Source of the DNA: Oasisia sp. SBJ-2009
Lineage: Eukaryota > Annelida > Polychaeta > Sabellida > Siboglinidae
Direction: 5' to 3'
DNA: 64,000 nt
Assembly: GCA_964017155.1 (NCBI GenBank)
Contig: OZ024861.1
Location: forward strand, 32,200,377-32,264,376
The notes beneath the pieces were generated by a model that did no database searches, was not told the origin of the DNA, and worked only from the letters and a program-made list of their open reading frames with translations. A program made the translations under genes and the position numbers. Below, in pieces: positions 1 to 14,600 of this stretch. The number at the start of each line of letters is the position of its first letter. Position 1 is the stretch's first letter.

Positions 1-326
1 TATCACATTTTTACCCACTTTGCTTATGTATATTTGAAGCACATATTTACCCTGAGATTAACACACCCGACAAATCACATCATGATATCTTCTGCTTTGT
101 CAGTTGTGTTTAGTAAATATCTTACTTGGATATGTATTTGTGATTATGCAAATGATGTGTCTCTCTTGGCTGTAGCTTGACATGTCATTTGCTGGTGACT
201 GCCTTAGTATAACTGATGTGTTTCTCTTCTTTTTTAAATGGTGACTGTAACTGTATAGTCTCTCACAAATGACTGTCATAGTATATGAATGTGTCTCTAG
301 GTTGTAACTGGATGTATCATTCACAG

Positions 327-2651
327 GTGACTGTCACAGTAAATGACATTCCCGTCATGTGTAGTGGCAGCTGCTCCTACAGTTGGGATGAGAGCAAGAC
401 ACCAACAGTTTCAGCCATGTCACCAACATCAGGTAAGTGGATGTCTGTTTACTAACTAAGTTATGGTGAAAACATGCATGAATGTACATAGGAGAATACA
501 AAGAAATAATAATTTTATTTTAATACAGTGATTATACTCAATTCATTAAGTGTTTGGCAAAGATCTGCTTGCCCAACCTACTGGTGAACAGAAAATTAAA
601 TGAAGACATATTTCACTTATCTGAAAAAGACTTCTGATTCTTGGTTGCCAAATGTAACAGTGATGATTGAAAAGTGGGTGGTGGGGAAAATAATTTGTTA
701 ACCCATTTTATCCTGAAGCTAGTGCAGACGAGTTGCAGCCAGTTCCTGATCATTTCCTCAAATCAATCTGTCAGCATTAAAAAATGACAGGCCTTCATTT
801 AAAATGAACATAACTTTATTATTTCTCAATCAATTTTTAAATGTGATATACCTTTAGAAAGTAGATAAAATAAACTATCAAGTCGCATTGACAAACTCAT
901 AGTTTTATCATATATATTTTATATGGCATATGACAAAACATGCCCAATAAATTCAAACCTATGTTGAGGTTTGTCACATTACTTTTCACCTGACATTTTC
1001 GCCAAGAAGGAGACAACATGTCAATGAGCAAGTTGACTTTATTTTATGCATTACTCTCTGCTGAAAACAAAGGTATACAACTTGTCCACATATCTTGGAT
1101 AATAATCTCATAATGTAAAATTGTTTGTAATAACCCCCATGTCAGTCGATTGAATCGCCAACGTGTGGTGCCGCTGAGCGGAATTATGCAAATTTGTGAA
1201 ATATTTTCTGTCAACGATGTATAATTTTGTGGCTTATTTCTTATAACTAATAAATAAGTACTCAAAAGTAACAAGGTTGGTCAACATTTCAACGTCACTT
1301 TATTGATGAAGTAGTTACCATCGTTGGAAATAATCTTAACTTTGTTTGGCACCAAAAAACCCGGCGTGGTGGCCGTGCGCGGTGAGCGAAAATGAATGCC
1401 GTTGTCGGTCGACCCCACTTCGATGGCTTCAAAGTATGTCTTCACGGACAAATATCGCATCAAATACCATAACCGTCCATCTTATATCGGCTATCCACTT
1501 GTCTGCCTTCTTGTCATCAACAGTATGAAGTAAATTAATGGAGTTATCCTTCGAAATACGTCAACCTTTAACGATCTCTGCGACTCGACGCCATCTTTGA
1601 TTTCACTTTGGCTTGGGGGTGCCGACTTTGGACGGCAAATACCCAAAGAACGGCACTGATTGGTTGAAAAATATGGGTTTCCTAGTGATCCCGATATACT
1701 GACGTCATTCGGTGTTAACCAGCCAATGGGATTCCAAAACGTCAGAGTGCGGGGAAGCCGTGCCAAGTGCAAACTACGACCAGAATCGTATTCCGGATAA
1801 AAAGGGTAACTACGACTAGAATCGTATTCCGGATAAAATGGGTTAAACTGGGTCAATAATTTTCATTCTGTTTTCACGTCTTGATTACAACTTTTCTCAA
1901 GTAACTAATAAAAACAATAATATGATGATGACATGTTAAGGTGATCATACTTAATGCGATTATAAACCCAGTAGACCAACAGAATAATTTATTTTTGGAT
2001 GTTCCCACCAGGTGCTGCTGATGTTGAAGTGACAGTGACAGGAACAGGATTCGACAGTGTCACAAAGGAGAACAATGTTGTGAAAATAGGCAACATCACA
2101 TGTGCTGTGTCGAGTGCCACAGATACAGAGATCAAGTGCACTGCAGGAATGGGTCCCGCCGGTCCACGCACTGTCTGGGTGTCTGTCGTTGGCAAGGGTG
2201 CTGCTAAGGTGGATGAAAGTAAGTCACCTTTTAAATCAGATTGCTCTTTTCTGTTTTTACGTCTTACTTATTACAATGTGGTGAACGTCACAAAGTTGTT
2301 GCTTTGATTTTTATACAATCTAAGTAGTTTAAATAAATACACAATTTTTATTTCATCTAGTCAGCTGTTTTGAGTAACACAGATTCACAACCAGTGAAAG
2401 GGCTCAAACTAGTAATTTTGTTTCATTTTTTTACCAGTTTGATTCAATATTAGACTTTATATTATGTACAATCTGGTTGGTTTGATACAAATATTCTTTT
2501 TATATCTAATCCTCTCTGATTCATGTAAACAGACATGACAATAGACTTATTAAGTGAGAACATGTCGTGTTTTTACACACAGGTGTGTCTATGGCCTTTG
2601 AGTACACCGCAGCTCTGACATCCATTTCTCCCACCTCAGGAGGAATTGGAG
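327..2651 (+). CDS. PKHD1L1: PKHD1L1-like exons 1-3 of the window: IPT/TIG domain
   Basis: Exons 327-432, 2012-2218 and 2583-2651. The first exon ends one IPT domain (Cys-containing end, then the linker [16 protein letters not shown]). The second carries the core of the next IPT (VTVTGTGF) and the third its last strand plus the start of another domain (ISPTSGG). All three junctions are phase 1, the usual arrangement for shuffled IPT exons. The 1.6-kb intron after the first exon contains a piggyBac-like element. The exon at 327 has a weak acceptor (ttcacag), but the downstream phase supports it. Confidence 0.85.
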
Positions 2652-5600
2652 GTATGTCCTATGGATACTAAACTCAGTATTGCTGTTTTTCATTCATTGC
2701 ATACTAGCTACTGCATATCATAGTTTATGAACTTTGTTCACTGAAATCTGTTAAATCTCTACTCTCTAGCCAACCATACTAATGTAAGGAACCAAGACAG
2801 TCTCTCAAGGAACTGCTTAAACTCGTCCTTTAATAAGAACTTTAAATCATATTGGTTTTCTAGATTTCTTTACACATTATTCATTGCATTTTTCCAGTCA
2901 ATGAGAAATACAAGATAAATTGCTGGGTAAGTGGATAATGTTAGCATCAAAACAGCAGAACCTGCTTTTTATTGAACATTTCATTGCACAAGGCTGATGT
3001 AAGTTACTAGGAAAAGCTTGTATGTGAATTAAATATATTATATACTGCTAATGAAAATCTATTGTGGTTGTAGGTGGGATAGCTGTGACAGTGACTGGTG
3101 CTGGCTTTAACAGTTCACATGTGGTGAAGTTAGATGGAAATGACATTTGTAAGACGCAGTCTGTCAACTTGACTAACATCATCTGTGTACTGCCAGCAGT
3201 GAGTATCAGTACAGTGGCATTGGCCAGATGTAGTGATGGGTTAATAGTTGAGCAAGCTGGTTAGTTGGTCGTGTGGATGGGTAGCTTAATAGTTGGTAAC
3301 TGACTGGTTTGGTAGCAAGTTTTATGGATAAATAGTTGGCTGCATTGGAAGCTTCTAGATGAATGAATGACTGAATTAGGTGAACATGTAGCCGTCTGGG
3401 TATGAAGCTAACCAAGTTTTCATTGATTAGAGCTGTAGACCTGATAGTTTGGCTGAAGTGACTACAACATAAGATGGTCACTGTGTGTTATTTCAGCACG
3501 CAGAGGGAACAGTAGCAGTGACCATTGAACAGAATGACACTGTGATTGCGGTCAGTGACGGTTCAGTCCAGTTCAATTACCAGAATGGAAGCACTCCAAG
3601 ATTGACAAGTCAGAATGTTACCACAGGCACACCACTAGGTAATGTTTACAGTCTAACCCCATTAGGTTTATTTTGCATTGCTTGTCATAGAATAGCTGGT
3701 TGATGTTCTTGGTGTTGAAAGCACAATAACAAGATTTATTATCCTTACATAATCCCAACATCAACTACTACATACCTCTCCTTAAAACCCACCATCAACT
3801 ACTACAGATCTCCCCTTAAACCACCACCAATTACTACATACCTCTTTAATCACCTGTATGCTGTGCATTTATTTGTTCAAATTAAAATGCATCGGCTCCT
3901 ACAGAGCTCTCCTTAATCCTGGTATAGGCTATTACAGACCTCCTAAAACACATCATCAACCGCTTACTGACCTGACGGAGAGATTGTGTGCTGTTTCAGG
4001 TGGCCAGGTGGTGCGCATTGACATCACTAACCTTGGCACTGTGTCCAGAGTCTTGGTTGGTAACGTGTCAGCTCCAATTATTGCACAAGACACAAACTTT
4101 ATCACCATTATGCTGCCACCACTTGGTGACGGCGTCCACCAGATCTACTTAGATGTCCCTGGCAAAGGTTACCTTGTCACAGATAGGTAAGTACTAGCAC
4201 CACTTATATACTTACACATCCACTTTGTGTTATGTGACACATAAAGCTTGCACAATATCTCGCCAGTCCCCTGTGTGTCATCAGCTCTTTGCTGCTGTCC
4301 TCATGTCAGTCTAGTTGCCTATTGTTCACCAGTCATCATTCTTTTCCATGTTATTTTGATCTGTTTCATATTCCAAGTTAATGCTGTTTTGTTGGTAATT
4401 GGTTTTCAGTCCAGCTTATAAAGATCCCCCTTTCCTTTTTCAGGATTATGCAACATGTATTGTTGTTTTGTTGCTTGGTCGAGTCTGGTGTTGGAGATAC
4501 TCTCAGCATCTACCTTAGGATGGTGTTATTAAAGCTGGAAGATCTATTGCTCTCTTGTAGTGTAACGCACCAACACCCTTCAACTGTAGAGTAGCATAGA
4601 GAGGACATTGCTCAGCTGGTGTAGATTTGATGTAAGATAGAATTCATTGTCACATGTGATGACAAACTAATGTAATATTAGTTTTGAGATTGGTCTTTTG
4701 GTAGTAAAATGCTGATCTGTATTTTTCATTCATAATTTGATAGTACAGGTTGAGTATTTGCATTCTACTGGTTCTAAGATGTAGATTCAAGGATGTAGAT
4801 TCAAAATTATTATGTAAATTCAAATGTCTCCGGTGTCTTTTGTACAGCGGCTCTCTGCCTAGCATTTCGGTTGACTTCAAAGTGACAGGCGTGTCAACTA
4901 CAAAGTGCTCTGTCTATGGTGGATGCTATATCAGCATCACTGGCAGCGGCTTCCCTGAAAACAAGGCCATCACTCAGATCAACTTTGGCCGTGCACCCTG
5001 CAAGATCAACTCAATCACTAACACTGAGGTGCAGTGTCAGATTGACATCGCCAGAAAGGTGTGGTTTGTGGACAACTCTGGCATCCATCCAGGTGAGTCA
5101 ACATGTGCTGCCTCTTTCAATTCAATTCATATCTTTCTTTCTCCCTTTCTCCCAGATACTGGATGGGGCCCTTTGCAGGGCGTTTAAAGTCCAACGAAAA
5201 TTTCTAGTCCACTACAGGTTACATATTTACCCCTGTGTGGGACCTTTTACTTCCCCTGGCATATACACCAGATAGAAGGGACCACTGGCTTTTAGTGTCT
5301 CTTCTGAAAGACACAGGCAAATGTGGGGTGAACGAAATTGCCTAAGTTTCGAAACTGCTGTATTGAACCACCGTCCCCTCGATTGACAGTCCGGCGCTCT
5401 ACCATGCGACCACCACTCATATCATATATATATATATATATACTATGGTGTATATGAATTTTATATAATAAATAGTCACAACCATGACCATTTCTTGATG
5501 TTGTAAAAGTTATCTAAATATTTTTAGAAAAATATCACTATTTGTAAAACTTTCACCTAAACGGGATGTTCATTACCTGTCTTTCACCTGAGTATTAGTA

Positions 5601-8600
5601 CCTGTAATTCACCTGATTGTGATGTACACCTTTACCTGCAGAACATGGGGACAGATACCTGTGGAACCTGCCAATACTGACAGTGGAACAGGGCGATGAC
5701 GTTGACTGGAGCTGGGAACCCCCGGAGTTTGTCACTGACCTCAGCTACCGCGTGGAGCAGACAGCCAATGCAACTGCCTCTGCCTACGATGGCAGTGGCT
5801 TCCGCAGTGGTGAAGTCAATACTCAAACAGGTGGGTACTTGAGCTATCACCCCAACAGGTGGGTACTTTGACTATCACTCCAACAGGTGGGTACTTTGAC
5901 TATCACTCCAACAGGTGGGTACTTGAGCTATCACCCCAACAGGTGGGTACTTTGACTATCACTCCAACAGGTGGGTACTTTGACTATCACTCCAACAGGT
6001 GGGTACTTTGACTATCACTCCAACAGGTGGGTACTTGAGCTATCACCCCAACAGGTGGGTACTTTGACTATCACTCCAACAGGTGGGTACTTTGACTATC
6101 ACTCCAATAGGTGGGTACTTTGACTATCACTCCAACAGTTGGGTACTTTGACTATCACTCCAATAGGTGGGTACTTTGACTATCACTCCAATAGGTGGGT
6201 ACTTTGACTATCACTCCAATAGGTGGGTACTTTGACTATCACTCCAACAGTTGGGTACTTTGACTATCACTCCAATAGGTGGGTACTTGGGCTATCACTC
6301 CAACAGGTGGGTACTTTGACTATCACTCCAATAGGTGGGTACTTGGGCTATCACTCCAACAGGTGGGTACTTTGACTATCACTCCAACAGGTGGGTACTT
6401 TGACTATCACTCCAACAGGTGGGTACTTTGACTATCACTCCAACAGGTGGGTACTTTGACTATCACTCCAATAGGTGGGTACTTTGACTATCACTCCAAC
6501 AGGTGGGTACTTTGACTATCACTCCAACAGGTGGGTACTTTGACTATCACTCCAATAGGTGGGTACTTTGACTATCACTCCAACAGGTGGGTACTTTGAC
6601 TATCACTCCAACAGGTGGGTACTTTGACTATCACTCCAATAGGTGGGTACTTGGGCTATCACTCCAACAGGTGGGTACTTTGACTATCACTCCAACAGGT
6701 GGGTACTTTGACTATCACTCCAATAGGTGGGTACTTTGACTATCACTCCAACAGGTGGGTACTTTGACTATCACTCCAACAGGTGGGTACTTTGACTATC
6801 ACTCCAATAGGTGGGTACTTGGGCTATCACTCCAACAGGTGGGTACTTGGGCTATCCCTCCAACAGGTGGGTACTTTGACTATCACTCCAACAGGTGGGT
6901 ACTTTGACTATCACTCCAACAGGTGGGTACTTTGACTATCACTCCAATAGGTGGGTACTTTGACTATCCCTCCAACAGTTGGGTACTTTGACTATCACTC
7001 CAATAGGTGGGTACTTTGACTATCCCTCCAACAGTTGGGTACTTTGACAATAGGTGGGTACTTTGACTATCACTCCAACAGGTGGGTACTTTGAATATCA
7101 CTCCAATAGGTGGGTACTTTGACTATCCCTCCAACAGTTGGGTACTTTGACAATAGGTGGGTACTTTGACTATCCCTCCAACAGGTGGGTACTTTGACTA
7201 TCACTCCAACAGGTGGGTACTTTGACTATCACTCCAACAGGTGGGTACTTTGACTATCCCTCCAACAGTTGGGTACTTTGACTATCACTCCAACAGGTGG
7301 GTACTTTGACTATCACTCCAACAGGTGGGTACTTTGACTATCACTCCAACAGGTGGGTACTTTGACTATCACTCCAATAGGTGGGTACTTTGACTATCAC
7401 TCCAATAGGTGGGTACTTTGACTATCACTCCAACAGGTGGGTACTTTGACTATCACTCCAATAGGTGGGTACTTTGACTATCCCTCCAACAGTTGGGTAC
7501 TTTGACTATCCCTCCAATAGGTGGGTACTTTGACTATCACTCCAACAGGTGGGTACTTTGACTATCACTCCAACAGGTGGGTACTTTGACTATCACTCCA
7601 ACAGGTGGGTACTTTGACTATCACTCCAACAGGTGGGTACTTTGACTATCACTCCAACAGGTGGGTACTTTGACTATCACTCCAACAGGTGGGTACTTTG
7701 ACTATCACTCCAACAGGTGGGTACTTTGACTATCACTCCAACAGGTGGGTACTTGGGCTATCACTCCAACAGGTGGGTACTTGGGCTATCACTCCAACAG
7801 GTGGGTACTTTGACTATCACTCCAATAGGTGGGTACTTTGACTATCACTCCAACAGGTGGGTACTTTGACTATCACTCCAATAGGTGGGTACTTTGACTA
7901 TCACTCCAACAGGTGGGTACTTTGACTATCACTCCAATAGGTGGGTACTTTGACTATCACTCCAACAGGTGGGTACTTTGACTATCACTCTAATAGGTGG
8001 GTACTTTGACTATCCCTCCAACCGTTGGGTACTTTGACTATCACTCCAACAGGTGGGTACTTTGACTATCACTCCAACAGGTGGGTACTTTGACTATCAC
8101 TCCAATAGGTGGGTACTTGGACTATCACTCCAATAGGTGGGTACTTTGACTATCACTCCAACAGTTGGGTACTTTGACTATCACTCCAACAGGTGGGTAC
8201 TTTGACTATCACTCCAATAGGTGGGTACTTGGACTATCACTCCAATAGGTGGGTACTTGGACTATCACCCCAACAGGTGGGTAATTGGGCTATCACTCCA
8301 ACAGGTGGGTACTTGGGCTAACATCACAACAGGTGGATACTTTGACTGTCACTCCATCACGTGGGTAACTTGGACTATCACCCCAACAGGTGGGTAACTT
8401 GGACTATCACCCCAACAGGTGGGTAATTGGGCTATCACTCCAATAGGTGGATACTTGGCACTAATACCACAACAGGTTAGTTGGGCTGTCACCCGACATA
8501 TGAATACTTGAGCTGTCACCCAAGAGGTGGGTACTTGGGCTATATCACTGCAATGTGGGCAGTGAAATTTTGCAAACATATTTCTGATTAGGTATAAATG

Positions 8601-11600
8601 TTAAGTTTCCACACAGTTAAAAATGGAAAACCAGAGCCAACTCACATGACACCAGTACATGACCAAGGCGCATAGCTAATGGGTTGGGTCGAAACATTGT
8701 ACGTTTCACAAATTATGCTCAAAGTAAGTGAATTTCTTACAAAAGGAAACATTGAAAAGTTGTCAGTGCACGTGTCATCCAATGTCGATGTCTACTGATC
8801 AGTTTGCCACAGAAAGGTAATACAAGAAATGTGTAGAGCTAGATAAAGAGGATTTCATACTATTAAGACCTGACCTTTCAGCCAGGTGGGACTGGTTCCT
8901 ACACTTGCAGTGCTTGTGTTTGTGTGTTGCAGGCAGCTACAGGTACAGGTTTGTTGAGTTGGGCACCTTCTACTACTGGAGTGGTCATATCAACTCCCTT
9001 AACTTGACAATGAGAGGTGTGGTACACGTGGTGAAGAAGAAGTCCTACACGGAATCACTCACCTACAAAGTTGGCACAATCGAGCCCAAATATGTGTCAT
9101 CTGGTGAGTTGTATGTTTCAATGCTGACTTATACAGTCTCTGTAGATACAGTTATGAGAATTGTAAATATCAAGATAAAGTTGATTGGGAGGCTAATTCT
9201 TAACCAATATGGTGTTCCAGGCACATGGTCTCTTCAACCAGTTAGGATTCCAAGACAGTAATGTATTAGAAGAAAATGTAAACATCAAGAGACAATTGCC
9301 AAATACTGTAATTATATATGGTGGTTGTTTTATTTCAGTTACTAATGTATGAAATACATAGCTTGTTAGGGTATTTGTGTTCCAGAAATAAATATATGTA
9401 ACCATATTGTTTCATGATAGCTGCAAACTGTTCTGTTGAACAACATACACAGTGTGTTCATCACAATAAAGTTTTGATGTGTGTAAATAAATTCCCCTTT
9501 CATTGACATGCTACTAGTTATTATGTTTATATGTGCTCCTTTTTGGAGGTAATAGTGATACCAACTTTTTAACATGGTAACAGTTTGTTGTGATAAAAGC
9601 ACACCACTACGATTATGTTGGCATCCCTAATTTGTCAAAGTCCACAGTAAGCAAACAAACACATGTGCTGTATGCTGCAGCAGCTGGAAGGAGAAAGAGA
9701 TCAGTTGATGGGTGTGCTGTCATCCCTGTCACAGAATGCACCGAGGCAGAGCCAAGTGACTTCCAGGTGTCATTCTTGACATGTCTCGCGTCTGAGATGA
9801 CATCTATCTCCCCTCACCTAGGCACTGCTCTCGACATAATCACCATCACTGGCTCTGGCTTTGAAGCAAGTCAAGACTGTACAGAAGTGTTGGTTGGTGG
9901 CAAACCTAGCCTCATCTCCAGTGTCTCAAAGACAAGCATTGAATGTAAGATTGACAACACGGCAGAACTTGAGATTGGCTTCAGATACGAGGTGACAGTG
10001 AACATCAAGAGCAATGGCTTCTCCCTGCCTGTCATCCCTGATGAGTTGCAGCGAAGGTTTGCTCTACTTCCCCATGTCTCGTCTGTCAGTCTGTCCAGTG
10101 GGTCTGTCGCCGGCGGCACTGAGCTCCAGATAATCGGGGGCGGGTTCATTGAGAGTGACACACAGGTGGTCATTGACGGGGCAGTGTGTGAAATCAAAAG
10201 CTTGAATTATACACTGCTCAAGTGTGTGACTGCCCGCCACACAGCTGGTGGTCCATACAACATCAGTGTCACTGTCAAGAGCATGGCTGCAGAATGTCCA
10301 TCCAATGACTGTTTGTTTGAGTACAGCGAAGACAAGACACCTCATGTCACCGCCGTCAAGCCAACAGAGGTGGCAGGTGACACAACAATCACCATCACAG
10401 GGTCAAACTTTGGTGACAAGACAGCTGTTGTTTCCGTTGGTGACATTGACCTTGTTGTGGAATCTACGACCGACACAAAGATCTTGGGCACTGTTGGTCA
10501 CATCCCTGTTGGTGACAACACCCTGCATGTGACCCTGCCAGAACGAGGTTTTCCGGTCGAAGAGTTCAAGGTCACTGGCAGTGCAGTCATCTCGAGTGTT
10601 TCCCCCACTGAGGGTAGTTTGGCTGGCAAGACGATGGTGACAATCGAGGGTAATGGGTTTGTTTCGAGTGACACTATGGTGAAGATTGACGGGAAGGATT
10701 GTGTGGTGAAGACAGTCAACCTGTCATCACTGACCTGTGAAATTCCTCCTCATGCTGCTGGTGCTGTCAATATCATTGTGACGTCAAACTCCATTGATTA
10801 TCCCAGCCAGTCATTCAGCTACACTGATGCAGCCACCCCAAAAGTCACTGGCATCAACCCAACTGAGGGATATGTTGGTGACACTATAACAATCACAGGG
10901 TCTGGCTTCAGTGACAGTGACAATGTGGTGACCGTGGGCGGTGTAGCATGTAACATCTCATCAAGTTCTACAACAGAGATTCAGTGTGCTGTGGACAAAC
11001 AGCTGGCTGGTCAGTATGGTGTTGCTGTCATGGTGCCGGTCAAGGGGGCAGCTTCTAGCACCTCACAGTTCACATACAAGATGACAGCGACCAGCATCAG
11101 TCCTACTGAGGGTGAGTAAATGGGTTCTTTCTACTTTGCTCAAGCTGACGTTACAAGTGGGAGAGTGTTTTTATAGCAAATATCTTAATTGTGTTCTGCA
11201 AATTTATCATAAATGGTAGAGTATATAATTCAGGGTTACTATTAAAATATTAATATAATTTATGTAAAAATATAATTGATGTGCTAACCATGTTTTAGTC
11301 TGAAAGTTATAATTATATGCATTGTCAATCTGTAGGAATAATGATAATCTAGCCATTTAGTAAACATTTCCTCCTTGTAGTGAAGTAAAGTATGTGTCTT
11401 ATACCACTACACACATGCAGTTGAATATATGTATATTTCTTGCTGAAGCCCGACTGATCCTCAACCTACTGACAGTTTGTTTTTCGTAATCTATTTTAGG
11501 AAGTTTTGCTGGTGGTCAGAGAATCACTGTGAATGGAACTGGCCTTTATGATGATGTCAGTGTCACTGTATGTGACATGGCTTGCCCTGTCAGCAGCAGC

Positions 11601-14600
11601 CCAGACACAACATCACTAGAGTGTGTCACACCTGTACATTCAGGTAAATATCATGACACTTAATTTTATTCATCAAGCAGACAGCACTGTCTTGCCGATA
11701 CAGCACAGCATGGTGATTGAATTTGTGTGTGCATTTTTTGATTGAAAAATTACTGCTTTTTGGTAAATTTGAAACCCTATCTGTCATCAGTGTGGGACAT
11801 AATCTTCACATACAAACCTGTCAGGCATAAAACATCTCACCTAATTCGCAATGGTGTAGACAGCTTGTGTAGATTTTATGTAAGAAACAATTCATTGTCA
11901 CGTACGATGACAAACTAATGTGATAAGTTATGCACTGACAGTGCTAGCCAACACACCAAATAGTGGGTAAAGACTGCTCCATTCTGTGTGTTTTATTCCA
12001 GGGACAGGCACGCAGGCTTGTGATGTGATTATCTCATATGGAACCCTCGCCCCCATCACCCTTACTGGTAGCTACACCTACAGTGAGGCAAAGACACCAA
12101 CTGTAACATCGGTGACACCAAAGGTTGGAGTGACATCTGGTGGAGACAATCTGACCATCACGGGAACAGACTTTGGGTGAGGGTTGGAATTGTTCTTTTA
12201 AAACGTTGTGATCTTCTGTATTAGTAGTTCCGACCAAAAATGTGATGGTGTTCTTGGGAACTCTATATTTTTTTGTATACAGATATCTTTTCGAAATAGT
12301 TGAAATTAAACCATCAATTTGGAGATGATAGTTGCATGACGCATGAACTTGGGTTGGAATATGTTCTTATCCACAGACGTTTTCTAAATTCAAGGCAAGA
12401 TGCTATTAGTGTAAATGCAGCCAACCTTATTTTGAACTGACATTCATCTAGATTATCCAGTTGAGAATACAATATGTTGTCATTGAACTAACAATATATT
12501 GTTCATCTGCTGTGTTGTCTTGTGCTGTCTGTCTTGATGCCATGTCAACTACTTAGGCCCACACCTCAAACAAAACACAAGAACATTCAATTACAGTCAC
12601 CAAATTCAACATCATACCTCTACTATACCTTTACTACCAATACTCCTATACTCCTGTAATATAATAAAAAATTACTGTCTTTTATCAATAAAAATTTACA
12701 AAAAATACACACAGCAAACTCCATAATTTTTTTTAAGTGGTGCCACTGTATGTCTTTTTTGCTACACCTCCATGTACAAATGCATATAAACACCTGGTGT
12801 AAATCTTGTCTAAAGTATCTTCAACCTAACCCTAAACCATCTTCCACATCAGAACAACAATATTCAGCGAACCATAAAGTTGTGCCACCTGCCTGAGTGT
12901 CCTGTGTAACTAATGTTTATATGCAAAAACGAGTGAATGGTTTGTTCATTTTGATCAATAAAAGAATATAATTTTATTTATTTTTATCATGCAACACATG
13001 TATAGTTGTAGCATAGATGTGTAGTAGATGCATGACGTGAAATTTGATGAGTGTAAGCGGCCATTTTCATGATTTTTTTAGGTAGACCTAAACTGCATAA
13101 TTCTTATAGCAAATGTAAAAAATAAGTCATACAACAATTGTTTTTGTTCTCGTCTTTCTCAGTGAGGCTGGCCTTGATATTTGTCCTTAATTTATTTCAC
13201 ACTGTCGACAAAGATTCAAACATTTCATTACAGCACGGATAAGACCGCCGTCTCTGTCATCATAGATAGCGCTGCATGTGTTGTCTCGACAGTGAGTGAT
13301 ACTTCGATTGAGTGTACAACTGGGAAGCATCTGACCAGTCTACAGGCCCTGGTTGATGTGTTTGTTGCAAGCCGTGGCAAGGCTAAGAATGTAAGTGGGA
13401 CTTGTGGAAAAGTGTAAATAGGTTCAGACATTGTGACTGAAAATGACATCTCGGTATATATTGGCACAGTTCCATTTTCTGAGGTGCAAATGACATTAAA
13501 CATTTACTAGGCATAACCGGTGCAAAGTTCTAGCTTAGTTGAGTCATTATTTCTGAAGTGATGTCTGCTGTGATTGTTTGACTGCTGTCGCTAAGTTTAG
13601 AGTAGAATGTGACAGGGCTGTTGGTCTACATTCATAAATACAAATGTTTGCTTTAACATAATATGTTACCAACTTAGCTAGGTAGTTGGTAAATGTAAGC
13701 ACAAAATCTAATGATGTTTAATTTTGTGACATTTTAGGGTTCCAGAATTTTAGGGTTCCTGTACGTGCGTATGTGTGTGCATGCGCGTGTATGTGCATGC
13801 ATGCATGTGTGCATATGCGCGTGCATGTATAATCTGTAATCCTGTTCTTTTTTGCTAAAATGTTGCTTTGGAGATCAAATACAAAACAATGATCTGCGAA
13901 CTGAACGGTTATCTTTGTGATGGCAGGACGCAGCCAAGTTTGAATACCTTGACGTCTGGTCATCTAAAGACACATGGGGAGGACTGGACCCACCTGAGGA
14001 GGGGTCACTTGTGGTCATTCCTGCAGGAAAAACTGTCATGTTGGATGTTGACACACCTGTCCTGAAGATGCTGCTCATACAAGGTAAAGCTTGATGGACT
14101 GCCAAAAGTTGGGTAACTTGTTAGAAAATATCTTTCTCCCTTTCATTCAAGTCAAAAATGCTCTCATGTTTGTTTGCTTACAAACTATGGCGTATTCCAA
14201 GAAATACCTGTTTCTCTATAGATAATAATTTTAATAATCAGAAAAGATTGATTAAAACCAACATGTTCAAACTAGCTAACTAACTTCAACTGAGCACCCC
14301 TGAGACTAGAAAATACACACACTGAAGCAGCTGTTGCTTGGAATGTGACAAGTCAAATGGTTTTGTTGTCAGGTGGTAAAGTGCTGTTTGAAGAGAAGAA
14401 TGTTGAGTTGAAGACAGAAAACATCCTGATAGTAGGAGGAGGCATCTTACAGGTAAACCCAACAGTCAGCTTCCTTAGCAGCTGGTAGATGCATCACTAC
14501 ATCAAGACTGATAATGATGTGTAGAATTTGTTTTTTTACACTGACAAACTAATTAAGTGTGTTACTGTTGAGCCAAACATTGTGTGGGGCTCTCAATTTA

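Noticed and set aside
1491..1856. 121-codon minus-strand frame
   Set aside because: It is inside the piggyBac-like element, runs through the duplicated terminal repeats and has no transposase motif.
5831..8555. CRISPR-like array
   Set aside because: Units are directly contiguous with no unique spacers, and this is an animal intron.
9590..9680. Upstream extension of receptor exon 10 to a Met at 9590
   Set aside because: Phase and the acceptor at 9680 show that this part is intron; the domain starts after it.
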